Positions 26,246-34,775 of a stretch of 64,000 nt of DNA are shown here, in pieces; position 1 is the stretch's first letter, and each line of letters begins with the position of its first letter. This DNA is from B30-G6 sp963701385. GTDB taxonomy: Bacteria; Desulfobacterota; Desulfobacteria; Desulfobacterales; B30-G6. The position numbers and the translations under genes were made by a program. Under the pieces are notes generated by a model. It saw nothing but the letters and a program-made list of their open reading frames with translations. It was not told the origin of the DNA and did no database searches. The DNA lies in the NCBI GenBank assembly GCA_963701385.1, contig CAVOZW010000009.1:62001-126000 (forward strand). Reading direction: 5' to 3'.

Positions 26246-26908
26246 CTACAAGGAAGATGTCAGGATATGTTTAAACCTTGCGATGGTTTTTGTGTAGTCG
26301 GGGCTTTTAAAAATAGCCGATCCGGCGACAAAGATGTCGGCACCGGCCGCGGAGATATCGCCAATGGTGTTTTCGTTAACACCGCCGTCAATTTCGATAC
26401 GTGTCTCAAGCGCTTGTTCGTCGATTTTTTTTCTGAGGTCTCTGATTTTATCGAGACAGCTCGGAATGAAATTTTGTCCGCCGAACCCTGGGTTAACACT
26501 CATCAACATGACATGGTATACGTTCGAAAGCTCCCAATCCAATGTCGACAGAGGGGTGGACGGATTCAACACCAGGCCGGCCTTGGCACCGGCTTCTTTG
26601 ATCATCTGTATCGTCCGGTTCAAATGAACGCAGGTCTCCACCTGAACGGAAATGAGATCGGATCCTGCATCGGCAAATGCCTGTATATATCGTTCCGGTT
26701 TCTCTATCATCAAATGGACATCGAGGGGCAGGTCGGTCACCCGCTTGGCGGCCTCGACAACCAACGGTCCAATGCTAATGTTCGGCACGAAGTGGCCATC
26801 CATGACGTCGATGTGTATCCAGTCAGCGCCTGCCGCGTCAACCGCCTTGATTTCATCCCCCAGTCTGGTAAAATCTGCCGATAGTATGGATGGTGCAATC
26901 AATTTCAT
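26246..26908 (-). CDS. rpe: Ribulose-phosphate 3-epimerase
   Basis: A 220-residue TIM-barrel enzyme interconverting ribulose 5-phosphate and xylulose 5-phosphate. Motifs: APSILSADF at the start, HIDVMDGHFVPNIS with metal-binding His and Asp, DVHLMIEKPERY, LMSVNPGFGGQNF and EIDGGVN, then GADIFVAGSAIF. GGAGAAGA lies 5 bases before the ATG. It sits behind the PASTA gene across a 180-base gap with inverted repeats. Confidence 0.97.
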   Translation of the reverse strand: MKLIAPSILSADFTRLGDEIKAVDAAGADWIHIDVMDGHFVPNISIGPLVVEAAKRVTDLPLDVHLMIEKPERYIQAFADAGSDLISVQVETCVHLNRTIQMIKEAGAKAGLVLNPSTPLSTLDWELSNVYHVMLMSVNPGFGGQNFIPSCLDKIRDLRKKIDEQALETRIEIDGGVNENTIGDISAAGADIFVAGSAIFKSPDYTKTIARFKHILTSSL

Positions 26909-27008
26909 GTTCTTCTCCTGTCTATTAAAAAAGATTTCTATATTATTACTTTTAAATTGGCAATATCCTACCAGTACTCTATTAGCCTTTTAGGTGTTTA
27001 GACTATCA

Positions 27009-27070
27009 GACTGTTAGGTTGCGAATAGCCAATAGCTTTCAGCTGCGAATAGCCTATTCGTCTAACAGTC
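27009..27070. repeat. Inverted-repeat cluster between the PASTA gene and rpe
   Basis: Outer arms GACTGTTAG / CTAACAGTC (9 bp) enclose an inner palindrome CGAATAGCCTATTCG (27046-27060) and an extra GAATAGCC copy. It may form a cruciform or an intercistronic stem. There is no T-run in the direction of transcription. Confidence 0.45.
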
Positions 27071-27084
27071 TTCAGCCTACGGTC

Positions 27085-28059
27085 TTACGGCGCATTGTAT
27101 ACCTGCGTCTTCACAAGCTCACCGTCTACATAAACAAACAGCGTCGCGATGGTGTTGGTGGGCACCAGCAGCCAAAGTTCCTGCCCCGGGCTCATGAAGT
27201 CGTTGAAAAGTTCACTCGACACCCCCATGCTGTCCAGGCGGACTTGGACATGTTTGTTCAGAAAGCCGGAATCTATTTTATGACTGAAAAAACCGGCTCG
27301 CTGGGTCTGGTCCGAGTTGGGTTGGGAACCTTGACGGTGTGTTCTGTTGACCACCAGGTCGATGGGCGATTTCTCAAGAACGCGGTATCCGGAATTAGGA
27401 TACTGTCCAACGATGATGTTGTCGGGCTTGTCCTGATGAAATTCATACCGGAACCGGCCTACCTGCAGGTGGCTGCGCTCGATATATATGACAGCCTCAT
27501 CAACGGACAACCCTCTCAGGTCCAGCATCTGATAGGCCCTGGGTCGTTGTCCCATGCTGACCATCAGGTTTACGCAATGGTCACGGTTAACCAGGATGCT
27601 GCCAAGGGGATCCTGAGCGATAACGACATCCTTATGGCCTGTGTCATCATCATAGACATAGGTGTCGTGCCCCTTGCATAATCCACTTTCTTCCAATAGC
27701 AGACGCGCCTGTCTTACAGGGAGTCCGGTGACATTCGGCATGCTAATGACTTTCGGTCCCTTGGATAGAAGAATCCGTAAGTCCCTTCCTTGCTTGATTT
27801 CTGCGCCGGGTTGGGGTTCCTGTAATATCACGTGGTTTTTGGGGATATCGTCGCTGAACTCGGAACCTTTTATCTTGGTATTGAGCCCCAGATCGGTCAG
27901 AATCTCCAGTGAATAAACGACATCCTTTCCCAAGAGGTCGGGCACGACCACGGTATCTTCACTGCGAATGATAAACGTCAGGGTCAGGTATGCCGTCGTG
28001 CCGGTAATGATGAGAAACACGATCAGCAAGGCGGATATTTTGGCGAAACGCTTTATCAT
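27085..28059 (-). CDS. PASTA-domain membrane protein
   Basis: A 324-residue protein with one N-terminal membrane helix (about residues 8-32) and three tandem PASTA units: VPDLLGKDVVYSLEILTDLG, MPNVTGLPVRQARLLLEESG and LRGLSVDEAVIYIERSHL. Each is followed by a P-G-type strand such as QEPQPGAEI. PASTA repeats bind muropeptides or are structural. Unlike PrkC or PBP2x there is no kinase or transpeptidase here. It overlaps rsmB by an ATGA junction, so it belongs to the def-fmt-rsmB operon. The C-terminal 80 residues are unique. Confidence 0.85.
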   Translation of the reverse strand: MIKRFAKISALLIVFLIITGTTAYLTLTFIIRSEDTVVVPDLLGKDVVYSLEILTDLGLNTKIKGSEFSDDIPKNHVILQEPQPGAEIKQGRDLRILLSKGPKVISMPNVTGLPVRQARLLLEESGLCKGHDTYVYDDDTGHKDVVIAQDPLGSILVNRDHCVNLMVSMGQRPRAYQMLDLRGLSVDEAVIYIERSHLQVGRFRYEFHQDKPDNIIVGQYPNSGYRVLEKSPIDLVVNRTHRQGSQPNSDQTQRAGFFSHKIDSGFLNKHVQVRLDSMGVSSELFNDFMSPGQELWLLVPTNTIATLFVYVDGELVKTQVYNAP

Positions 28060-29420
28060 TGCATCCGTTTAAATCGAACGGAAAAAAAGCCATCCATATG
28101 GCTGGTATGGGGATAGGTTCTGAAAAAGCCATTATCATCGATAAATGGTTGAACGGTTGTAGACAGTGTGTTGTGGGATGTGTGGATCTTAAAATTCTGA
28201 TGATGTTCGATAAAATCTGCAACCACCTGTTCGTTTTCTTCCGGCTCCATGCTGCAGACAACATATTGAAGAATCCCGCCAATTTTTAGCATGGGTGCCA
28301 GCGTGTGCAGAAACGTGGTCTGACGCTGCCGGTAGTGGGTGAAATTCATTTTTGATATAGCCCATTTTGCATCCGGGTTTCGTCTTAGCACACCCAGGCC
28401 TGAGCAGGGGGCATCCAGCAGAATTCGGTCAAACGTTCTAGAAGGATTTTTTTCAAATGGGCTGTTCAGGTCATGGGAGTTGGTGGTGACAATCGATATG
28501 CCCAGGTGCATCATTTCGGATCGAAGCCGTAAAAGTTTTTGCTTTTGATAATCCATGGCAATGATACGCCCCTGGTTGCCCATTAACTGGGCGACGTGTC
28601 CGGTTTTGCCTCCCAGACCGGCGCAGGCATCCAGAACGGTTTCGCCGGGTTGCGGATCCAAAAAACAGGAGACAAGCTGTGCGGCTTCGTCCTGTACTTG
28701 AAACCAGCCCTTGTGGTATGCGGTCAGGCTTCCAACAGGCAGTTTGGGGTGATGGAAAGAAACGCCGTCTGCTGAGTGGGGTGTCGCCTGTACATCCATA
28801 GCTTCGTCACGCAGCAGTCGAATCAGACTGTCACGGTCGGTTTTGAGGCGGTTGGTCCTGACGGTTATGGGTGCAATGATGTTCAATGCTTCACATAAGT
28901 TACGCGTCTCATGGGGTCCGAATCGACTCACCCAGCGCTGGACCAACCACTCCGGGAATGCATGTGACGCCGCAATAAAAGCCACGGGATCTCTTTGAAA
29001 ATCGGGAAAGTCGACGGTCTCGTATTCGACACTTGCTTTTCTCAGCAGGGCATTGACATAGTTAACGGTCCGTATATCGGCAACGCCCTTGGCCAATTCA
29101 ACGGACGTGTTCACAGATGCGGATATGGGTACCCGTGTGAGGTACATCATTTGAAAAAGTCCAAGACGAAGAATATTGAAAATCTTGGGATCAATTTTTT
29201 CGGGTTTGGTATGTGAAAAATGTTTGACAAAATAATCCAAGCGACCACGCCATCTAAGAACGCCATATACCAGACTGTAGATAAAGGCCTTGTCCAGTTT
29301 TGATTGTTGACCGGAGTTGAAAACGGATTCGATGATCGTATCAAGCGTTAGCGAGGAATTATCGAGTTTGTTCAATATGTCGAGAGCGGTTTTGCGTGCG
29401 GTGTCTCTTGTTTTTTTCAT
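28056..29420 (-). CDS. rsmB: 16S rRNA (cytosine-967-C5)-methyltransferase
   Basis: A 454-residue protein with an N-terminal NusB-like RNA-binding domain (residues 5-140, RKTALDILNKLDNSSLTLD) and a C-terminal SAM-dependent methyltransferase. SAM site: DACAGLGGKTGHVAQLMG. The catalytic motif is DAPCSGLGVLRRNPD, and a later VCSMEPEEN carries the second cysteine region. The start at 29420 overlaps the fmt stop (ATGA); earlier in-frame starts lie inside fmt. It modifies 16S rRNA C967 (E. coli numbering). Confidence 0.94.
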   Translation of the reverse strand: MKKTRDTARKTALDILNKLDNSSLTLDTIIESVFNSGQQSKLDKAFIYSLVYGVLRWRGRLDYFVKHFSHTKPEKIDPKIFNILRLGLFQMMYLTRVPISASVNTSVELAKGVADIRTVNYVNALLRKASVEYETVDFPDFQRDPVAFIAASHAFPEWLVQRWVSRFGPHETRNLCEALNIIAPITVRTNRLKTDRDSLIRLLRDEAMDVQATPHSADGVSFHHPKLPVGSLTAYHKGWFQVQDEAAQLVSCFLDPQPGETVLDACAGLGGKTGHVAQLMGNQGRIIAMDYQKQKLLRLRSEMMHLGISIVTTNSHDLNSPFEKNPSRTFDRILLDAPCSGLGVLRRNPDAKWAISKMNFTHYRQRQTTFLHTLAPMLKIGGILQYVVCSMEPEENEQVVADFIEHHQNFKIHTSHNTLSTTVQPFIDDNGFFRTYPHTSHMDGFFSVRFKRMQ

Positions 29421-30406
29421 GTCAGGACCGTTCCCGGTTCTATGCTGCATCCACACAGATAATCTTTTGTTGCCAGGCACTTACCCGAATCGCCCTGAAG
29501 CTCTTCGATGAGAAGTGTTCCTTTTCCCGTGGCCACACGCATTTCGTCTGCAAAAGACCTGAGTACGGTACCGGGTGCCTCACGGCTTTCTTTGTCAAGA
29601 CATGTTGATTTGTAAATTTTTATGCGTGTGTCACCGCAGAATGTAAAAGCCCCCGGCCAAGGGTTGATACCGCGTATTAAATTTGCAATATCTTTTGCCG
29701 GCAGTCCCCAATTGATGTGGCCGTCCTTTTTACGCAGCATGGGAACATAAAAAGCCGCAGCTGGGTCCTGGGCTATCGGGGCAAGCTTTGCGGTGCTAAG
29801 TTTTTCCAATGTTTCCAACAGCAGACAGGCCCCTTCCAGAGCCAGTTTGTCATGAAGCGTTGCAGATGTGTCTTCAGGAAGGATCGGCAGGGCTTGTTGC
29901 AGGAGGATATCGCCGCTGTCGAGACCTTCATCCATCAGCATCGTCGTAACACCGGTTTCATTTTCTCCGTTGATAATTACCCACTGAATGGGTGCAGGGC
30001 CTCGGTATCTGGGGAGCAGGGATGCATGGACATTGATGGCCTTGAAGGGCGGAAGGTCAATGAGGCCTTTGGGCAGGATCTGTCCAAAGGCCACAACAAC
30101 GAGCAAGTCCGGTTCAAGCCCCGCAATGACATCTTGGAACGTACCGGACTTGACGCTTTCGGGCTGTAAAAGATCATAGCCAAAGCGAACGGCCGATTCC
30201 TTGACCGGGGAAGGCATGATTTTGCGTCCACGTCCCTTGGGCCTGTCCGGTTGCGTTACCACCAGAACGATATCATGGCGGCTTTCGTGGAGTGCCTGCA
30301 GGGAAGGGACAGCAAAGTCAGGTGTCCCCATGAATACAACCCTAAATGGTGATGTGGTGTTGATATTACTCTCCCCGTTTGAGCTGTTTCTTAATACGAC
30401 GGGCAT
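29417..30406 (-). CDS. fmt: Methionyl-tRNA formyltransferase
   Basis: A 329-residue enzyme formylating initiator Met-tRNA with 10-formyl-THF. Motifs: VVFMGTPDFAVPSLQ, NVHASLLPRYRGPAPIQW (catalytic Asn/His) and DEGLDSGDILLQ. The start is uncertain: the only ATG before the domain is at 30406, 41 bases inside def; the GGGGAG behind it is followed by no ordinary start codon. It is coupled to def upstream and rsmB downstream. Confidence 0.95.
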   Translation of the reverse strand: MPVVLRNSSNGESNINTTSPFRVVFMGTPDFAVPSLQALHESRHDIVLVVTQPDRPKGRGRKIMPSPVKESAVRFGYDLLQPESVKSGTFQDVIAGLEPDLLVVVAFGQILPKGLIDLPPFKAINVHASLLPRYRGPAPIQWVIINGENETGVTTMLMDEGLDSGDILLQQALPILPEDTSATLHDKLALEGACLLLETLEKLSTAKLAPIAQDPAAAFYVPMLRKKDGHINWGLPAKDIANLIRGINPWPGAFTFCGDTRIKIYKSTCLDKESREAPGTVLRSFADEMRVATGKGTLLIEELQGDSGKCLATKDYLCGCSIEPGTVLT

Positions 30407-30878
30407 AAAGCTGTCTCTTGAGTGGACTGATTCGATCGATAAAAAGGGTGCCGTTCAGGTGATCGATCTCATGTTGCAGAACAATGGCCAAGAAATCATG
30501 TGCCTCAAAACGGAGCAACTTTTCGTTTCTGTCGTAGGCCTCCACCAGAATCGAGGTAAAGCGTTTAACATCCGAGCGGTAATCCGGTACACTCAGGCAG
30601 CCTTCATTTTCGGACAACACCTCGCCTTCATTTTCGATAATCCGCGGGTTGACCAGGGCATTCATAGAGCGGTTTTCATCTCGAGGTGAAATGTCATATA
30701 TGAGCATGCTTTGATCGATTCCCACCTGGATCGCAGCCAATCCGACCCCGGGTGCCTGGTACATGGTTTCGCCCATGTTATCGATAAGTTCCTGAAGGGC
30801 ACCATCAATATTCTTAACCGGTTTTGTGGGTTGTTTCAGAAATTTGTCCGGATAGGTTACGATGTCTAGAATGGTCAT
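30366..30878 (-). CDS. def: Peptide deformylase
   Basis: A 170-residue metalloenzyme removing the N-formyl group from new proteins. All three family motifs are present: GVGLAAIQVG, EGCLSVP (Cys ligand) and HEIDHL (His ligands and catalytic Glu). It is the first gene of def-fmt-rsmB-PASTA, a common bacterial order. Its basic C-terminus RRIKKQLKRG overlaps fmt. Confidence 0.97.
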   Translation of the reverse strand: MTILDIVTYPDKFLKQPTKPVKNIDGALQELIDNMGETMYQAPGVGLAAIQVGIDQSMLIYDISPRDENRSMNALVNPRIIENEGEVLSENEGCLSVPDYRSDVKRFTSILVEAYDRNEKLLRFEAHDFLAIVLQHEIDHLNGTLFIDRISPLKRQLYARRIKKQLKRGE

Positions 30879-30993
30879 GGGGTATCCTGTTGAACGAATG
30901 TATGCAATCTTACTGTCTAACGATATCTAGTGTTAATGTAATGTAATATATATCAAAGGGTTCCAGGGGTCAAGCCTTCGCGTGTCGGTTGAC

Positions 30994-32052
30994 TCAACGC
31001 CGTGTTTGCCAAATATTTACCCCGCTGACGATGGCGGATACAAATCCGATGATCATCACCGGAAACATCTGCAGGGCATGATTTGCAAGTGTAAAACCGG
31101 CCGCATCCTTATAAGATACACCAAACAGTGTCAGGGCAAAAATACCCCCGGCTTCCCACAACCCCCAATATCCGGGGACCGATGGCAATGCAATGAAAAT
31201 GCAGATGATGACCATCACGGCCGTCATTTCAAACAGTGTTATGTCGATACCGGGGCACCCCAATGCAAACATATAATAAGACAGGGCCGCCAGCAACCAA
31301 ATCAATATGGAGAGCCCGAGGCACAACAGCATGTTTACGGGTGATCTGATCAGCTCGAACCCCATCGCGAAGTTGTCGATCAGACGGACCAAGGGGGCGC
31401 AGAACCGTTGGGCGAATTTCTCTTTGAGTTCTTTTCCGCTGAAAAATAGCAGGCCGGGGAGTTTGAATATTATCTGTTTGATAAGCCCGCGACTCCATCG
31501 AAGGCTCACGAGTATGATACCCAGGATAAGAAGCGTGGCGACTCGAAACATGCCCGTGACGATGGTTTCCAGTGTATCCCGACTCAGAACGGTTTTACCG
31601 ATGCTTATGTGGGTGTTAGGGTCAAGGTTGATAAAGTGGTATACAATCATAAACAGCGCAATGATTAAAGCGATATCGAAGGCCCGTTCGACTGCAACGG
31701 TGGCCAGCCCCGTTGAATAGGGGGTATTTTCTTTGTTCATCAGAATGGCAGGCCGGGTCAACTCACCGAGCCTTCCCGGGAGAATGCAATTGATTGTAAA
31801 TCCGATCATGAGCGGGTGGAAGGCCGACCAGAAACCAATTGCTTTTGCAGGCGCGAGTATAACCTGCCATCGAATGACGCGAAGAACAAAACTGAGAACC
31901 ACCAGCCCAAAAGAGGGCAACATCCAGAAATAATTGATATCCGTCAGGTAAGCGAAGAGGTCATTTGCAGGAACGTTTCGAAACGCCAGATAGAGCCCGG
32001 CTGCAGACAATAGAAAGCCAAGGAGAAGTGAAATGATTCGTTTTTGTTTCAT
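30994..32052 (-). CDS. Flippase-like membrane protein (LPG-synthase TM-domain family, UPF0104)
   Basis: A 352-residue polytopic membrane protein with about eight helices. Typical family features are the N-terminal helix LLGFLLSAAGLYLAFRNVP, the LVVLSFVLRVIRWQVIL segment, INCILPGRLGELTRPA, the AVERAFDIALI word and the near-C-terminal PSVPGYWGLWEAGGIFAL. Family members include the membrane half of lysyl-phosphatidylglycerol synthase and archaeal AglD. No synthase domain is fused here, so it is probably a lipid or polyprenol flippase-like protein. The start at 32052 (ATG) is preferred over a GTG at 32073; neither has a clear ribosome site. Confidence 0.85.
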   Translation of the reverse strand: MKQKRIISLLLGFLLSAAGLYLAFRNVPANDLFAYLTDINYFWMLPSFGLVVLSFVLRVIRWQVILAPAKAIGFWSAFHPLMIGFTINCILPGRLGELTRPAILMNKENTPYSTGLATVAVERAFDIALIIALFMIVYHFINLDPNTHISIGKTVLSRDTLETIVTGMFRVATLLILGIILVSLRWSRGLIKQIIFKLPGLLFFSGKELKEKFAQRFCAPLVRLIDNFAMGFELIRSPVNMLLCLGLSILIWLLAALSYYMFALGCPGIDITLFEMTAVMVIICIFIALPSVPGYWGLWEAGGIFALTLFGVSYKDAAGFTLANHALQMFPVMIIGFVSAIVSGVNIWQTRR

Positions 32053-32140
32053 ATGCAGGCGCGGCAACGTCACGTTTAAAGAATACGCTTATCTATGAAG
32101 CTCAAGCTAATTTGTTGAAGGACCAGCGGATATTCGGTTT

Positions 32141-32326
32141 GAACCGCAAAAGCGAGCGCATATCCCCGTAGCTTGCTGCGGGGTTAGCGAGCGAATCTAA
32201 ATCTGGCCAAAACTTGTACTTAAGGATCCGTAAAGGCCGCCGCTGCCCGTAGCGTTAAAATACATTTAATAATTGTGAACAATCGTGCGGCAGAACCCAC
32301 GGGGGATGCGCGCGCTGTTGCGGTTC
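32141..32326. repeat. REP-like family A, inverted pair (REPIN-like)
   Basis: The copy at 32141-32185 (GAACCGCAAAAGCGAGCGC plus the CCCCGTAGC / GCTGCGGGG hairpin) and a partial copy in the opposite direction at 32308-32326 (GCGCTGTTGCGGTTC) frame a 120-base spacer. The first copy is nearly identical to 12539-12583. It fills the gap between ribF and the flippase-like gene. Confidence 0.7.
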
Positions 32327-32340
32327 AGACAGCGATTTTT

Positions 32341-33273
32341 TCAGGTTAAGATATCTCGTGCACGCAAAACATCGCGGGCAATCTGCTGGGAAAGCTCGCT
32401 TACCCCTGAGAACTTGATTTCATCCCGAATGCGCTCGATGAATTTGACCACGATCGACTTGCCGTAAATGTCTTTGCTAAAGTCCAATATGTAGACTTCA
32501 ACCGTCAGTTCGTTGTTTTCAAAGGTCGGGCTGTACCCGATATTGGCAACACCTTTATGCTTTTCGCCAAGACAGTCAACCATGACGGCATAAATGCCGT
32601 TCTTGGGGCAAAGTTCTTCTTTGAGTTTGATGTTTGCCGTAGGGAAACCCAGGAGCTTTCCACCCCTGTTGCGTCCCGGGACAACGGTGCCGCTGACCTG
32701 GTAGTATCGGCCCAGCAGTCTATGGGCCTCTAAAACCTTTCCATCCAGGACCAATCTTCTGATTCGGGTACTGCTGATACGGGAGGGAACATTGTTTGAA
32801 ATAGGGATCCAATCGACCACATCGACTTCGAAGTCATATGCTTCAGCGAAAGATTTCAACAGATTGAGATTTCCTTGTCGATTTTTACCAAACGTATAGT
32901 CTTTCCCCACGACAATGATCTGGGTACCGATGCGGTTTAGCAGGATATCCAGAACAAAGGCCTTGGCCGTGATGGATGCAAACTCGCGGGTGAAGGGGAT
33001 GCAGATGAGAACATCGATTCCCGTTGTTGCGATCAACTCGATTTTCTGTTCAAAAGGGGTAATGAGTGGCGGATGCCCATTCTTTTTAAGAACCCGGATC
33101 GGATGAGGCTCGAAGGTCATGGCAATGGCAGTGCCGCCCAGAATGTCGGCTTTTTCTATGACCTCATGAAAAAGCGCCTGATGACCGATATGGACGCCAT
33201 CAAAATTGCCGATGGTTATTACGGCATTCGGAAATGGTTTGTCGATATCTTCAATTTTATCAATTAGTTTCAT
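32341..33273 (-). CDS. ribF: Bifunctional riboflavin kinase / FAD synthetase
   Basis: A 310-residue enzyme making FMN and FAD from riboflavin. The N-terminal adenylyltransferase domain has GNFDGVHIGHQAL and SSTRIRRLV; the C-terminal kinase domain has GRNRGGKLLGFPTANI and a late NGIYAVMV. The length is usual. It is divergent from tRNA-Leu. I see no FMN riboswitch in front of it. Confidence 0.96.
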   Translation of the reverse strand: MKLIDKIEDIDKPFPNAVITIGNFDGVHIGHQALFHEVIEKADILGGTAIAMTFEPHPIRVLKKNGHPPLITPFEQKIELIATTGIDVLICIPFTREFASITAKAFVLDILLNRIGTQIIVVGKDYTFGKNRQGNLNLLKSFAEAYDFEVDVVDWIPISNNVPSRISSTRIRRLVLDGKVLEAHRLLGRYYQVSGTVVPGRNRGGKLLGFPTANIKLKEELCPKNGIYAVMVDCLGEKHKGVANIGYSPTFENNELTVEVYILDFSKDIYGKSIVVKFIERIRDEIKFSGVSELSQQIARDVLRARDILT

Positions 33274-33299
33274 TCAAATGCTCATCGACAATTATTGGC

Positions 33300-33328
33300 T
33301 TGACATCAAAAATGAAAAGATATACCTA
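33300..33328 (+). promoter_or_regulatory. Likely sigma-70 promoter of tRNA-Leu
   Basis: TTGACA at 33300-33305 is followed after 15 to 17 bases by TATACCTA (33321-33328). It lies about 90 bases before the tRNA and points towards it. Spacing is slightly short if TATACC is the -10 box. Confidence 0.45.
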
Positions 33329-33413
33329 TAGCATCCTAAGATTTGAATCAATCCCTTTTTGGCGGATGCTTTCATTGATCTGTAAAGAAATGGGTTCGCT
33401 TTCAAGCAAACGT

Positions 33414-33500
33414 GCCGAAGTGGCGGAACTGGTAGACGCGCTAGGTTCAGGGTCTAGTCGGGGTTTCCCGGTGGGAGTTCGAGTCTCCCCTTCGGCACCA
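33414..33500 (+). tRNA. tRNA-Leu (anticodon CAG)
   Basis: 87 bases including an encoded CCA. The acceptor stem is GCCGAAG / CTTCGGC. The anticodon stem CTAGG / TCTAG carries the loop TTCAGGG with anticodon CAG at 33448-33450. A long variable arm (CGGGGTTTCCCG) and a T-arm GGGAGTTCGAGTCTCCC are as expected for a class II leucine tRNA. It reads CUG codons. Confidence 0.97.
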
Positions 33501-33512
33501 CGGAACCTAATA

Positions 33513-33542
33513 AGCTGTAATCCTGTTGGGTTACGGCTTTTT
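33513..33542 (+). terminator. Terminator after tRNA-Leu
   Basis: Stem AGCTGTAATCC / GGGTTACGGCT with G-U pairs and a 4-nt loop, followed by TTTTT. Confidence 0.7.
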
Positions 33543-33721
33543 AATTGCTTTCGGGTGCAGTAGGGGTGCATCGAGCAGGTTTACTTGTGAGCCTTTACCT
33601 TCTTCACGACCATCATCCCTACAGAACACCAATTCAAGTGCATCACCGAGGCCAAGCTTCAACCCAAATCGATTTTGTAACTGGTGTTCTTCTTAAGACT
33701 ATAATTAATCCTTCGGGCATG
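33543..33721 (-). other. Gene remnant or non-coding stretch behind tRNA-Leu
   Basis: On the minus strand a 55-codon frame without a start codon is open and ends near 33535. It contains LKLGLGDALELVF and ends APLLHPKAIKKP. It may be the tail of a decayed gene next to the tRNA, a usual place for integrated elements, but I find no repeat of the tRNA 3' end that would prove an attachment site. It may also be chance. Confidence 0.25.
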
Positions 33722-33862
33722 TCAACTTTTCTGATCCCTCCTTTCCTTGTCGCTTCTCCGGTAACGGGTCGCTCTTTTCTCTGGGCCATTATAGACTGTA
33801 GTACAGCCACATCTCCTATCGGTTTTTTCTCTGCGATCTTTGTTTTTTCGTTTATCCGTCAT
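33722..33862 (-). CDS. Small highly basic protein, paralogue 1
   Basis: A 46-residue protein, MTDKRKNKDRREKTDRRCG..., with the end GPEKRATRYRRSDKERRDQK. GGAGG sits 7-8 bases before this ATG; the frame is open to 33904, but only the internal ATG has a ribosome site. About a third of the residues are Arg or Lys. A second copy with the same tail is encoded on the other strand at 34433. I know no function; nucleic-acid binding is a guess from charge. Confidence 0.65.
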   Translation of the reverse strand: MTDKRKNKDRREKTDRRCGCTTVYNGPEKRATRYRRSDKERRDQKS

Positions 33863-34432
33863 TACAGTCCTCCACCCAATTATGTCGTTCATTCCCAGTA
33901 TCAAAAATGCCCTGTGCTATAGCAACAGACAGTGACATTTATTTCGAGGAAGGCGAATTACGAAAAACGGACCATGAAAAAAAAAGACTCCTCATGATGC
34001 CGTATACCCGAACACCCGAGAAGTCCGTTAAATGTCACTTCCAGCAACGCTTTTTTCAAATTTAACCTTTGGAGGCTTTAAGCAGCCATCGCTTGGTTTT
34101 CGTTTATGGTGTTGAAGCTGAGTGACATTTAGTATAGAAAGTATATCATCTTGGGGTTAATATGTCAATGGGATTAGAATCACAAGGACAAGCATTTAGG
34201 TATCCATTCAAACATTGCATACAGATCAATCTATTCAGGAGCTTGACTTCGACACTCGAATCAGATGCGGAAATCAACTCAATTTCAGGTAGAAGTATTT
34301 GACAGGGATTCGGTCAATCCTTAAGTTGTTGAACGAATCAGGCCAAAAGGAGTGTTTTTCAAAGGTCTCAATAATTGGAAGGTAAATACGGAATTTCTGG
34401 ACGGACACTCAATAAACAATTGGAGTTAAAAA
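33863..34432. other. 570-base non-coding stretch with repeated words and insertion-sequence-like ends
   Basis: No gene is convincing here. The word TGACATTTA occurs at about 33931 and 34124 and inverted (TAAATGTCA) near 34029, like ends of a lost insertion sequence. The 16-mer TTTCTGGACGGACACT at 34394-34409 recurs exactly at 53790-53805. The stretch lies between the two basic paralogues. Confidence 0.4.
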
Positions 34433-34570
34433 ATGGCAGAACAACGAACCGGCAAAGATCGCAGAACCAAAAAGGATAGACGTAAGGGTGGCACATCTTC
34501 ATACCGTGGTCCAGAAAACAGAGCTACAAGATACCGAAGAAGTGACAAAGAAAGAAGGGATAAAAAATAG
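34433..34570 (+). CDS. Small highly basic protein, paralogue 2
   Basis: A 45-residue protein, MAEQRTGKDRRTKKDRRKGG..., ending GPENRATRYRRSDKERRDKK. GGAG lies about 9 bases before the ATG. It shares the K-D-R-R repeats and a nearly identical 19-residue tail with the minus-strand gene at 33722. Conservation between the copies at protein level supports real coding. The function is unknown. Confidence 0.65.
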   Translation: MAEQRTGKDRRTKKDRRKGGTSSYRGPENRATRYRRSDKERRDKK

Positions 34571-34775
34571 CAAGACTTTCCTTTCGACGGTCGTTCTATA
34601 TATCATATGATTATTGGTAATTAACGTCCCATGTCACCAGCTTACATAAATAATTTGCTTTGGCTTCTAATCCTATTCTAGTATATTATTGCTCGCCGGA
34701 CTCATTCGCAACCTGCTCCTGTTCAAGAGAAAAAAGACGCCATTAAGGGGCATCGATTTCAACGATATCTGCGGG

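Noticed and set aside
33414..33560. Attachment site duplication at the tRNA-Leu 3' end
   Set aside because: I found no second copy of the tRNA 3' end in the window and no integrase gene, so an att site cannot be supported.
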